Assembly (NCBI RefSeq): GCF_902167145.1 | Contig: NC_050099.1 | Coordinates: 59,290,942 to 59,354,941 of the forward strand | Length of the DNA: 64,000 nucleotides | Direction: 5' to 3' | DNA from: Zea mays | Taxonomy: Eukaryota > Streptophyta > Magnoliopsida > Poales > Poaceae | Shown: piece by piece, positions 52,629 through 63,448 of the stretch | How the letters are laid out: every line of letters begins with the position of its first letter | Position numbering within the stretch: position 1 is the stretch's first letter | Notes under the pieces: generated by a model | The model's input: the letters and a program-made list of their open reading frames with translations, nothing else | Told to the model about the DNA's origin: nothing | Databases searched by the model: none | Program-made: the position numbers and the translations under genes

Positions 52629-55600
52629 TTAAAAAAGGAAAATTACATGTTGTGGCCCCATTAAAAACCTTTCTCTCCCTTTGGAAAGGAAAAGGGTACC
52701 ACAAAAAAGAATAGAAAAAATTACATCAAAATAAACATAATATCGCCGAAGCTCATCCGCATTCCATGATCTAGGAATGTCGTTGCCGTCCATATCGTTC
52801 AATCTGTTGGAATCGGGTCTTGACAAAGATACTACCAGAAAAGGTCCTTTCCACTTCAGCTGTAACTTTCCTACTGTCTCTGGGTTGGCTACTCTTCGAA
52901 GCACCAAATGTCCTGGCTTAATATTCTTTAGCCGAACCTTTCTATCACGCCATTTTATTGTTTCAGCTTGGTATTTATTGATGTTTTCCACAGCTTGAAG
53001 CTTGATCCCTTCTATAGCATCTTTTTCCATAGAGTAATCAGCTTCTGCTTCGTCTTCTGCCAAAGCTACTATTCTTATTGATCCTGCTTTGACTTCTTCC
53101 GGAGTTATTGCTTCGTCACCAAACAATAATTTGAATGGTGTAAAACCTGTTGATCTTGATATTGTTGTGTTGTGGCTCCACACCACTTTGATTAAATCGT
53201 CTGGCCACTTTCCCCTGGGCTGATTGAAGATTAACTTCATTATTCCTGTCATTATGATGCCATTAGCCCTTTCAACAAGCCCATTTGACTCCGGATGCCG
53301 AACTGATGCAAAATGGATCTTCGTGCCAATTTGATCACAAAATTCTCTGAAAGCTTCGGAGTCAAACTACGTCCCATTATCCACAGTAATAGCCTTCGGC
53401 ACTCCGAAACGACAAACAATGTTTTGCCAGAAAAACTTTTGAATAGTGACCGAAGTTATTGTGGCTAAAGGCTTTGCCTCAATCCATTTAGAAAAATATT
53501 CCACTACCACTACAACATATCTTAAGTTCCCTTGTGCTGGTGGTAATGGACCTAACAAATCAAGACCCCACCTTTGCAATGGCCAAGTGGGTTGTATTAA
53601 CTGGGTTAAAGACGAAGGTTGTTTTTGATCTCTTGCACATTTCTGACAACCTTCACACTTTTGGACTAATTCCGCTGCATCTGAAGCTGCCTTTGGCCAA
53701 TAAAATCCTTGGCGAAAAACTTTTCCCAGCAAAGGCCTAGATCTAATATGAGATCCACACAGGCCTGCGTGTATTTCCTTCATCAATTCTATACCTTCGG
53801 CTCTGGATAAACATTTGAGTAATGGAGAACAGACCCCACACTTGTATAGCTCCCCTTCTATTATAACATATGGTCGAGCTCTTGCCTCTATCTTCTTATT
53901 ATAAGCTTCGTCATCTGAAAGAAAGTTACCCTGAAGGAAAGAGATGATCTCAGTTCTCCAGTCTTCACTATAGACAGGAGATATGTTGAGGACTGCTCTT
54001 TCAAGAAGCTCAACCGAAGGTGCTTTTATTGTTTCGAAAAATACTTCCGAAGGTAAGGGCAACCCCTGTGCTGCTGACTTGGCTAACAAATCAGCATGTT
54101 CATTTTCTCCTCGAGGAATATTTTTGACAGAAAACCCCTCAAAGGAAGCCTCAATCCTTCTGACCGTGTCTAAATATTTTTCAAGCTTCGGATCTCTTGC
54201 TTTATAACTCTTGTCAATATGACCAGAAATAACCTGGGAATCGGTTTTAAGAACCGCCCTTCTAATTCTCGTTGCCTTTAATTTCCGAAGACCCAAGAGC
54301 AAAGCTTCATATTCAGCAATGTTATTTGTGCAACTGAAATCAAGTCTTGTTGCGTAGCAAGTTTTAACTTTGGAAGGTGCGACCAACACAGCAGCTGCTC
54401 CTGCTCCGAAGGTTCCCCAAGAACCATCGCAAAACACTATCCAGACTTCGACATCTTTATTCGTTTCTTCTTCCTGAGCCCCTGGCGTCCAGTCAGCAAT
54501 GAAGTCTGCCAACGCTTGGGACTGAATCGAAGATCTATGCACATAATCAATGCAAAATTCATTGAGTTCCGTAGCCCATTTCCAACCCTTCCAGTAGCTT
54601 CTCTATTTCTCATAATATCCTTCAATGGTTGTGAAGAAGGAACAATTATATTGTATGCTTGAAAATAATGCCGAAGCTTCCTGGAAGCCATCAAAACAGC
54701 ATACAGCACCTTCTCCAATTCTGTATAATTTTTCTTTGATAAACTAAGGACTTCAGAGACGAAGTATATTGGGGCTTGTTTTTTGACTTGCCCTTCAGGC
54801 TTCTCTTGGACAAGTGCCGCACTTACCGCTGAGTGCGAAGCTGTCATATATAACAACAGAGGAGCCCCTAGCGTTGGTGGAGTTAACGTCGTTAGGTCTA
54901 TCAAATATTGCTTCAGCTCTTCGAAGGCTCTCTGCTGAACTGGTCCCCACTGAAAAACTTTGGCTGACTTTAGCACTTCGAAGAATGGTAAATTTCTCTC
55001 TGCTGATCTAGATATGAATCTGTTGAGAGATGCTAGTATTCCTGTCAATCGTTGGGCCCCTTTCTTTGTGCTTGGTGGTTCCATTCGAAGGATAGCTTCG
55101 ATTTTATTTGGATTAGCCTCGATACCCTTTGTTGAAACTAGGCAACCAAGGAATTTCCCCTTCTTTACTCCGAAGACACACTTTTCTGGATTCAGCTTTA
55201 GACCGGCCTGTATAAAATTAGTGAAGGTCTCCTGCAGATCAGCAATGTGATTTTCTTGCTTCGTGCTCTTTACAATGATATCATCAACATAAGTTAGCAC
55301 ATTTCTGCCTATCTGAGAATGAAGAACCTTCGCTGTCATTCTGCTGAAGCTTCCTCCAGCATTCTTGAGCCCCTCAGGCATCCGAAGATAACAATATGTT
55401 CCACTGGGGGTTATGAAGCTGGTTTTTGGCTCATCCTCCTTCTTCATCCAAATTTGATGATAGCCTGAATAACAATCCAGCAGACTCATAAGCTCTGATG
55501 AAGCTGCTGCATCAACTAGGGAATCTATCCTTGGCAATGGAAATTCATCCTTCGGACAGGCCTTGTTGAGATCAGTAAAATCAATACACATCCTCCATTT

Positions 55601-56405
55601 GCTGTTGGCCTTTTTTACCATAACAGTGTTAGTCAGCCATTCAGGGTATTTTACTTCTTTGATAACTCTGGCGCTGAAGAGTCTTTTCACTTCATTCCGA
55701 GCACCTTCGGCCTTGTCATCAGACATCTTCCGAAGCCTCTGCTTTTTAGGTCTAAAGGATGGATCAACATTGAGCGAGTGTTCAATAACATCCCTGTTGA
55801 CTCCGCAAAGATCATTAGCTGACCATGCAAAAACATCTTTGTTGTTGAACAAAAACCTTATCAAGGTTTTCTCCTGTTCTTCGGACAGTTGAGATCCCAA
55901 TAGCACCTTCTGCTCTGCTATGTCATCGCATAAGAGCATGGGCTTCGGCAGATCGGCCGAAGCAGCTTTCTCGCTTCTGTACTTGTATTGCTCACAAGCT
56001 TCAGCTCCATCTATGTTATGGATTGCTTTTGAGTCTGTCCAGTTTCCTTCGGCCCTTCTGGCAGCTTCCTGACTTCCATGAATAGCAATGGGCCCTTAGT
56101 CCGAAGGTATCTTCATGCAAAGATATGCTGGATGAAGAATTGCTTCAAAGACATTGAGAGTACCACGACCAATGATTGCATTGTAAGGGTATTCCATGTC
56201 AACAATATCAAACACAACTTGTTCAGTCCTTGTGTTGTTGATAAATTCGAAGGTTACTGGCATAGTGATTTTGCCGAGTGCTACAATCTGCCTTCCTCCG
56301 AAGCCATAAAGGGGATGTGTGGCATCATGGATCTTGTCTTCGGGATCTTGCATCTGTCTGAAGGCTTTGGCAAATATGATATCAGCCGCACTGCCTGTAT
56401 CAACC
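52629..56405 (-). pseudogene. T3 pol: protease, RT, two RNase H domains, integrase
   Basis: On the minus strand from 56405: protease active site VDTGSA split at the insertion, then PYNAIIGRGTLN; TAA at 56096-56098; RT (55939 to about 54950) with MCIDFTDLNKACPKD, CYSGYHQIW and catalytic YVDD near 55280; ordinary RNase H to about 54600; a one-base frameshift near 54580; archaeal-type RNase H with FCDGSWG, NIAEYEA and KTDSQ near 54430-54240; integrase with CEGCQKC, GLDLLGPLPP, DNGT then TAG 53367-53369 at a Gln codon, and VERANG. The C-terminal end NADELRRYY lies near 52740. It supplies replication enzymes for the family, but this copy is dead. Confidence 0.9.
56401..56405. repeat. Target site of copy B in the protease gene
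   Basis: CAACC, equal to GGTTG on the coding strand, within the codons for Val-Asp of VDTG. The second copy should follow the 5' LTR beyond 64000. Confidence 0.6.
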
Positions 56406-59400
56406 TGTCACACCCGGTTTTAGAAGGCAAACCGAATGCGAACCATGTACGTGCCAGGATCAGTAATTCACGTACACAACAGTTACATAACATGGACATC
56501 ATCACACAGTGCTCAAAATAGTATTAAAAAGGGAAATAATAGTCGATTACATCATACGTCTGAGACGTCCACGTAGTCCTTACAATAAATCAAAGTGCAA
56601 AAACGAAACGTAGATAACCGCGGCCTTCACAGGCAGCCGACTGGGGGTTGCCGCTAACCAACGCCTAGAACTCATCGTAGTCTTGGAACTCCTGGAAGTC
56701 TCCTTCCACAGCTTCATCTTCGCCTGAGCAGTGGTTGCAGTGCTTACAACCTGGGGATGGGGGGGTTTGGTGTGTAGAGCAAGGGTGAGTACACATCAAC
56801 ATACTCAGCAAGTATCCTGTTTGGCTGTAGTGGACTAGCTTTATGTGGGGATAAGTTAAGCAGTTGCTTTTAGTTGGTCAGATTATTATTTTACTAATAG
56901 AAAGCCAGGTTTTAGCATTAACCCAAGTTATTAGCCCGATGTACTCTTTCCAAACGGAAAGAATACCACTTACCAGTACCATAGTCATAACCAGAACCAT
57001 CAATCTCATTGCCACCTGTAATCCAAAATGTCTCTGATCAAGTACCACTAATCACTGGAGCTCCCTTGGCCGCTCATAACCGCGAGCACGGCTGATATAT
57101 CAGTTTTCAAACACTCTGCAGAGGTTGTGCACTTTACCCACAAGCCGTGATTCCCTTTCTGCCCGGAGAGAGCTCCTCCCCATTGACCACTACCAAGGTG
57201 GCCTAGCAGGGCATCACTACATAACCTTTACAAAGATTCCCCGGGACTGTAGCCGCCCGTTAGGTTTCCTAAATGCACCGCACTCCTCCCCAAGGGGCGA
57301 ACCCAAACTTGGCAGAGCGAGCCGCATACACCGAGCCCCATTGACGGCACGACGGCTAAGCGAACTACACCCCGTATCCTCTAATTATTCAGCTAAGGGC
57401 ACCCCATTCCACCCTCATGGTTGCACTGTTTTCCCGGGCGGTCATCCAAAGAACAGGTCCTTACAGAGAGGCACTCGAGAAACCGCTCGAGCCCCCTTAA
57501 AGGCCACAAGTATAACATCATAATAAGAGAAGGGGAAACAGCGTATCATAGATAATCTCATCATGTTCATTGATTAGAGTTGAGCAATAGCATAAAGTTA
57601 ACAATAATAATCCAACCCAAATAGGTAAACAAGGACATGGATAACAAAACTAGTCAATCCTTAGGCATAAATGTGTAAAGCGAGAGGTGAATTAAAGAAT
57701 GAATAGGACAGAGATAGGTCAAGGGACACTTGCCTCCACCAACCGACTGCTGCTCAGGGGCTTCTCCTGCGAGTTCCTCGGGCTCTTCAACCGGATCGTT
57801 CTCTATGCGATTGCAAGCATACATACATCCATCCATTCAAATTAGGAAACAAACAGTACACCATACAAGAGAACAAATAAAGTAAATATGCATAGAATAT
57901 CACATACGATAATGAATTTACCATGGTTAGAAAGAGGCGGGGAAAGGTCTCGCGAGGGTTAAAGCTTATGCTCGAGGCGCATTACGGGTAGGCGAATAAC
58001 TAGACGTTACGCGCTCCAGTTCCAGTTGGTTCTAACAAAAGGATTAGCTACATGCACTAATGTAAACGTGACCACTTTTAGTAGATTAACATTGAATGAG
58101 ATAGATGATTAGCTATACAAATTAACTAACGTAACCAATTTCCAAATTGAGACTCCTATCTTATTAATATAAACACGTGATTAGCGCGCATAGGACATGG
58201 GGGGGTAGACGGGGGCACGACGGGTCGTGCCAAGGCATGCGCACTACGCGAGCACGCGCGCGAGGCCGCACGCACACGCCACGAACTAACCGTGCGCACG
58301 TCGGGGCCGTGCGCTAGCCGAGCTCAAGGTCGCGCGCCATGGGCACGCTGGGCCGAGCTCGAGGCCACGCCGGGACCGTCACGACGCGAGCAAGGCACGG
58401 CGGGGCGAGCGGGCAAGCACGCCGGGGCAAGCGAGCACGGGCAAGCGAGGACACGACCGGCCACCATGCCAGGGCGAAGACGGCACGGCCGAGCTGGGCA
58501 CGGGGGCGGGCGGCCGAGCCGGGGACGGCCGCGGCGGGGGGCGGCCGAGCCGGGCACGGGACGGGGCGGGGCGGCTCGCCGAAGCGAGGCCGGGCGAGGG
58601 CGGGGCGGGCTCGCCGGAGGGGGGGGGGGCGGGCGCGGGCGCGGCGAGGCGGGGGGCGGGCTCGCCGGGCGCGGGCGCGGGCGGCCGGGGCGAGGCCGGG
58701 CGCCGGCGAGCGTGGGACGAAGCCGCGACGGCGCGGGGCGAGGCCGGGCGCGGGCTCGCCGGGGGGCGAGACGGGGGTGGGTCCGAGCGGGGGACGGGCT
58801 CGCCGGAGCGGCCGAGCCGGGCGGCCGAGCTCGCCGGGGCCGGGCGAGCGCGCCCATGGCGCGGGGGAGGGCGCCGACGAGAGGGGGAAGGAGGAGGGAG
58901 GGGAGGGAGAAGGGGGAGGAGGGGGAAGCCTCACCGTGGGCGGGGGAGGGCGCGGCGGCGGCGGCTAGGGCGGCGGCGGCTAGGGTTAGGGGAGAGGGAG
59001 TTGGGGGAGGGGATGACGGGCGGGGCCCGCGGGAGAGGAGAGAGAGGGAATTTGGGGGGGGGGAGGGGCGGCTGGGCCGCTTGGGCCCAAAGGGGGAAGG
59101 GGGGGCACGGCTGGGCCGCCAGGACGGCCCACGGCGGGGGAGGGGGCGGCTGGGCCGCCGCGTGGCGGACGCGGGAAGGGGGGGAAGGGGGGCTGGGCCA
59201 AAAGGGAGAAGGGGGACATATTTTCTTATATGCCTAATTCTCCAATTCACCTGACCACAAGCAGAAGAGTGCATAATCCGGCATGATGCAACAACCAAAA
59301 ATAGATCTAGGTTTTGCTTACACAAGATGTCGAGCTAATTCTCGCTATAACTTTTGGAAAAGATCAAGGCTTAGCGAGAAGAAAAGGGAAAAGGAAAGGG

Positions 59401-59465
59401 TAACGCCTGAATTTGGTGAGAGAAAAGAAGAAGAAAAAATCTACCCCCAAATTCAGGGCGTTACA
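56406..59465 (-). repeat. 3' LTR of copy B
   Basis: 3060 bp, TGTCACACCCGG...GGGCGTTACA on the plus strand. It aligns with both parts of the copy A LTR and lacks the LINE, showing the empty site. It carries a greatly enlarged GC-rich block. Confidence 0.92.
58200..59220. repeat. GC-rich low-complexity block in the copy B LTR
   Basis: About 1 kb of reiterated GAGGCCGGGCG, GGGGCGGGC and CGAGCGGGC words, with open frames on both strands (for example 58292-59254 plus and 58324-59325 minus) that are compositional artefacts. The equivalent block in copy A (4930-5110) is about 0.2 kb. Confidence 0.75.
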
Positions 59466-59503
59466 AACCTATCCCCCTTAAAAGAATCTCGCCCTCGAGA
59501 TTC
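59466..59503 (-). promoter_or_regulatory. Hairpin plus polypurine tract of copy B
   Basis: GAATCTCG (59484-59491), loop CCCT and CGAGATTC (59496-59503) are followed on the minus strand by TTTTAAGGGGGATAGG and the LTR. Identical stem to copy A. Confidence 0.78.
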
Positions 59504-61763
59504 AGGGTTGGCTAGCAAAGAGCTCAGGGTATTTGGCCATCAGATCATCTTCACGCTCCCAGGTTGCTTCTTCCTCTGAATGGTGATTCCATCTGACCTT
59601 GCACATTCTGATGGTCTTCCTTCGGGTGACTCTGTCTGCAACCTCAAGGATTTGCACTGGCTTCTCAACGTAGGTCAAGTCCTCCTGGACTTCAAGACCT
59701 TCCACTGGCAACTGCTCTTCTGGCATACGCAAGCACTTCTTCAACTGAGACACATGAAAGACATCATGCACAGCATACAAATTCTCTAGCAGACTGAGCT
59801 GATAGGCCACTTCTCCACGCCTTGAGAGAATTTGGTACGGACCAATGTAGAAGGGTGCTAGCTTGCCTTTGACTCCGAACCTTCTGACTCCTCTGATCGG
59901 TGACACTTTCAGATAGACAAAGTCTCCGACTTCAAAACTCAGCTCTCTTCTTCTTGTGTCTGCATAGCTTCGCTGCCTTGATTGTGCTATCTTCAGATTC
60001 TCTCGGACCATCTTGATGTTCTCTTCAGCTTCAAGTAGAATGTCTGGCCCAAACACCTGCTTTTCTCCAGGCTGATCCCATTGCAACGGAGTTCTACAAC
60101 TCCTTCCATAGAGCGCCTGAAATGGTGACATCTTCAAACTGGCCTGGTAACTGTTGTTATAGGAAAACTCTGCATAAGGCAATCTCTTGTCCCATCCGGA
60201 CTGATCTTGCAACGCACAGGCTCTCAACATGCCTTCGAGAATTTGATTGGTCCTTTCGGTCTAACCATCTGTCTGCGGATGATAAGCTGAACTGAAATTC
60301 AGATGTGTGCCCAAGGCTTCATGCAGCTACTGCCAGAAATGAGAGGTGAACTGCGTTCCTCTGTCTGACACTATCTTCTTTGGCACACCATGAAGACAAA
60401 CGATCCGAGACATGTACAATTCTGCCAATACTGCACTGCTGTAGTTGGTCTTGACTGGTATGAAGTGGGCTGACTTGGTCAAGCGGTCCACTACTACCCA
60501 AATGGAATCGTAGCCGGCTCGAGTGCGAAGCAATCCGACTATGAAATCCATACCGATTTCATCCCATTTCCACTGAGGGATTTGCAACGGTTGCAACAAT
60601 CCAGCTGGTCTCTGGTGCTCTGCCTTAATTCTTCGACAACTATCGCACATAGCCACATGCTCTGCGATTTCCCTCTTCATTCCGTACCACCAGAATTTCT
60701 TCTTCAGATCCTGATACATCTTCTCACTACCAGGGTGAATCGAATAGGCTGTCTCATGAGCTTCCTTGAGAATCAACTCCCGAATGGATTGGACATTGGG
60801 AACACACAAGCGGTCTTTGAACCATATCACACCTTCTGCATCTTCCCGAAAATCTTTGCCTTTGCCTTCCAGAATCAGTCGCCGGATCTCACTGATCTTC
60901 TCATCATTCTTCTGCGCTTCTTTGATTTCCCGCTCCAAGGTAGGTTCCAACTCAACTGTGACTCCTCGCGAATTGTTCAGAAATCCGAGACTCAACCTGT
61001 CAAACTCCTTGGCCAACTCATAAGGCATCGGATGAGCGATCATCAGGTTGACTTGAAATGTTGGGAAGGTGTGATTCATCAGTTGGTACTGCAGAGGGTC
61101 AACCAAGCCTCTCAGGAAACGGTACTGCCGCTTGGTGTCGGTGTTGACATATTCAGGAGCATAGCGAGACAACTATAAAAACCTGTCCTGGTACTCACTG
61201 ACAGACAATGGCCCTTGCTTGAGGGCCAGGAACTCCTCCTTCTTCACTGTCATCAGACCTGCAGGAACATGGTACTGACGAAAGCTTCCTCTGAACTCTT
61301 CCCAGGTGATGGTGTCGGGGTGGGCATGGGTGGCGAGGTAAGACTCCCACCATGACTGAGCTGCTCCTCTCAACAGACGGGGACCATACAGGACTTTCTC
61401 CCTATCATCGCACTGAGCGGTATGCAACTCCCGCTCCACAGTGCGCAGCCAGTCTTCAGCATCCATGGGGTCAGAAGAGTGAGCAAACGTTGGTGGATGA
61501 CCTCTCATGAATTCAGCACGCTTGTCTCTGGGCATCTGAGGCATCTGAGGCTGAGGTGGGGCCTACTGCTGTTGCTGCTGCTGCTGCTGAATGGCGGCCA
61601 GAGTCTGACCGATGGCTTGAACCGCCTGAGTCTGCATCAGAAACATCTGCTCGATCGACATCGGGGGCGGGGGCGGCAGGTGCTGTTGCTGGGGCACCTC
61701 ATCCTGCTGAGCGGCTCGCTCCTGCTGAGCACGCCTTCCTCCTCTGCGCCTGTTCTCTGACAT
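59502..61763 (-). pseudogene. gag-integrase remnant of copy B with large deletion
   Basis: One minus-strand frame from ATG 61763 (MSENRRRGGRRAQQER) with stops TAG 61563-61565, 61173-61175, 60327-60329 and 60261-60263, all at positions where copy A encodes glutamine. gag runs to HTFPTFQ (about 61055) and then joins VNLMIAHPMPYELAKEF, the linker before integrase, so the zinc knuckle, protease, RT and RNase H are absent. Integrase ([46 protein letters not shown]) and the chromodomain ([14 protein letters not shown]) remain. Non-functional. Confidence 0.9.
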
Positions 61764-62168
61764 CTACAGAATGCAACCACACATCAGAACTGATCTGGCA
61801 AATCTTGCAGCATAAGAAAAGAGTATAGAATTCTTCAACAACACTGAACAGATGAGAATCTTCACTGATCTCCAACACAGACCACACAGCTTCTCAGATA
61901 AAGAGGAAAGTGGAATAAAAGGTTTCCCAACTATATAACTAACTCCATTAACATATAACAGGTAAACCATAATGCAGGGGATACCCACACTCTGGTGACA
62001 GTCATTACAAAGATCCAAACCAAACATAGTTCATCATGACAAACATAAATGCACAGGATATAGCAAACTACCCTGACTAACTAAGACTAACTAAGAGTGA
62101 GACTAACGCTAAGACTGTAGCTTATAAGTATATATTTTGTATTAATTACAAGATCCAACTCTAACGAT
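61764..62168 (-). other. Spacer between leader ORF and gag in copy B
   Basis: Counterpart of 424-828. No conserved reading frame. On the coding strand it ends in TTCTGTAG directly before the gag ATG, still a usable acceptor-like AG. Confidence 0.5.
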
Positions 62169-63188
62169 CTATGGTTCTAGATTTATCTTGGTCTTGCAGT
62201 CGGGATTGCCATAAGGCTGGCGTCCACGCCGAGGTGAGCGGTACGGGTGCTGAGTCCCGACGGGAGCGGGGGAACCATCATCCAGATGACGACATTTCGT
62301 GCGCTCAGCCCGCAGCAGGGCGACCTCAGCACGAGCCCTACTCAGCTCGTCTAATGCATGGTCCATCTCCGTGTTTAGCACGGCGGCTAGGTTGACTGTG
62401 CTGCTCAACCTAGGATTGTCCTCACCAACAGGTGAGACAATCACGCCTCCTGTGCTGTCAGATGGACGGCGGGGGTAATACTTCAGGTTGAGACCGTCAG
62501 CTACCCCACCGAGCACCGAGCAGTAGTGCGAAAGCGCACGCCGTGCAGCATCTTGCATGGCCGCCTCAGCTGAGTCCCGCTCAGAGATAGAATAGTGCTC
62601 TGAGCAGACCTCAGCACCCTGGAGATTGTTCTCCGGACGGCGCACCAAGCTGGTCACCTCCCAGCGGTCTGGGTAGACCCCGCGACTATGCTGGTAGACC
62701 ACACAGCGATACTCGATGGACCAAGTACGCCGGTTAAGTGCCCGACGTAGCAGGGTGTCGAGCGCGTCGTGGAAGTGACACCCGCGAGCAGCGTCACGAG
62801 TGATGGGTCGAGCAACCCATCCTTCCGGCTCCTGGTCAGCAGAGAAGTCGGTGTCGTGGCTTGAGCTGTCGTCGCCACCTCCGTCGTTTGGGTCTCCTCC
62901 AGCAGCTACTCCAGAGGCTGGGGCGCCCAGTGGTGGTGCAGGGGGCGCCTCCAGGGGAAGCACAGGGGAGCAGCTCCTCACGGACTCTATCTCCTGTTGG
63001 AGCGAGAAAGAAGAGCCCTGCTGCTCCTGCTCCTGTCGTCGACGTTCCTGCTCCTCATGCAGGCGGTGGTGTAGCCTCTCCAAATGGCTGGACTGTCCGG
63101 CCACGGGACGGCGAAGCGGATGCTTAGCAAGGCGGGAGGGTAAGAAGGGGATGATGGACTTTCGTGCAGTGTGTCTAAGACGAGCCAT
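62169..63188 (-). CDS. Chromovirus leader ORF upstream of gag, complete
   Basis: 339 residues, intact, starting MARLRHTARKSIIPF 260 bp after the 5' LTR. The N-terminal part is arginine-rich and ends in a glutamate/arginine/glutamine helix (LHHRLHEEQERRRQEQEQQ). A proline/glycine/serine spacer follows. A central globular part (about 120-240) contains TWSIEYRCVVYQHSRG, DRWEVTSLVRRPE and AEAAMQDAARRALSHYC, whose strand-strand-strand-helix appearance recalls a dsRNA-binding fold (inference). A coiled-coil segment HALDELSRARAEVALLRAER follows near residue 280. Not a known gag, protease or envelope motif. The fact that it remains open while gag-pol of this copy has four stops is notable. Confidence 0.65.
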   Translation of the reverse strand: MARLRHTARKSIIPFLPSRLAKHPLRRPVAGQSSHLERLHHRLHEEQERRRQEQEQQGSSFSLQQEIESVRSCSPVLPLEAPPAPPLGAPASGVAAGGDPNDGGGDDSSSHDTDFSADQEPEGWVARPITRDAARGCHFHDALDTLLRRALNRRTWSIEYRCVVYQHSRGVYPDRWEVTSLVRRPENNLQGAEVCSEHYSISERDSAEAAMQDAARRALSHYCSVLGGVADGLNLKYYPRRPSDSTGGVIVSPVGEDNPRLSSTVNLAAVLNTEMDHALDELSRARAEVALLRAERTKCRHLDDGSPAPVGTQHPYRSPRRGRQPYGNPDCKTKINLEP

Positions 63189-63429
63189 CTACAAAAGACA
63201 CCGCAAGCAAAAGAGTGAGAACAGAATTAATATGACCAGCAAGTAATGAACCATAAATAAATGAAGGATTAGAAATAAACATAATTTTCAACAAGGTATA
63301 TTATATAGTAGAACATAGGTTTGGTCGGTATGACCAACTTTTGAAGGGATATCAAAGTCAAGGCAGGGACAAAGGTCTATAGTCCTTAGAACGACCATTC
63401 TATTCTAGGTTAGCGGTCCTACAGTCAGC

Positions 63430-63448
63430 ACGGCTTTGATACCACTTA
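63430..63448 (-). promoter_or_regulatory. Primer-binding site of copy B
   Basis: On the minus strand TAAG then TGGTATCAAAGCC follows the LTR end TGTGACA. It is one base different from the initiator-tRNA-Met type site TGGTATCAGAGCC, typical of plant chromoviruses. Confidence 0.85.

Larger units (their letters stand above)
47826..56405 (-). mobile_element. T3: Tat-lineage element with pol, split at protease
   Basis: 3' LTR (47826-48455), antisense gene, 63-bp minisatellite, and pol from integrase back to the protease active site, where chromovirus copy B is inserted. gag and the 5' LTR should continue beyond copy B, outside the window. The second, archaeal-type RNase H between RT-RNase H and integrase marks the Tat lineage. 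Confidence 0.92.

Noticed and set aside
58292..59325. Overlapping 320- and 333-residue ORFs on opposite strands
   Set aside because: They arise from stop-poor GC-rich repeats in the copy B LTR; low-complexity Arg/Gly/Pro/Ala composition on both strands, no start context or conserved domain.
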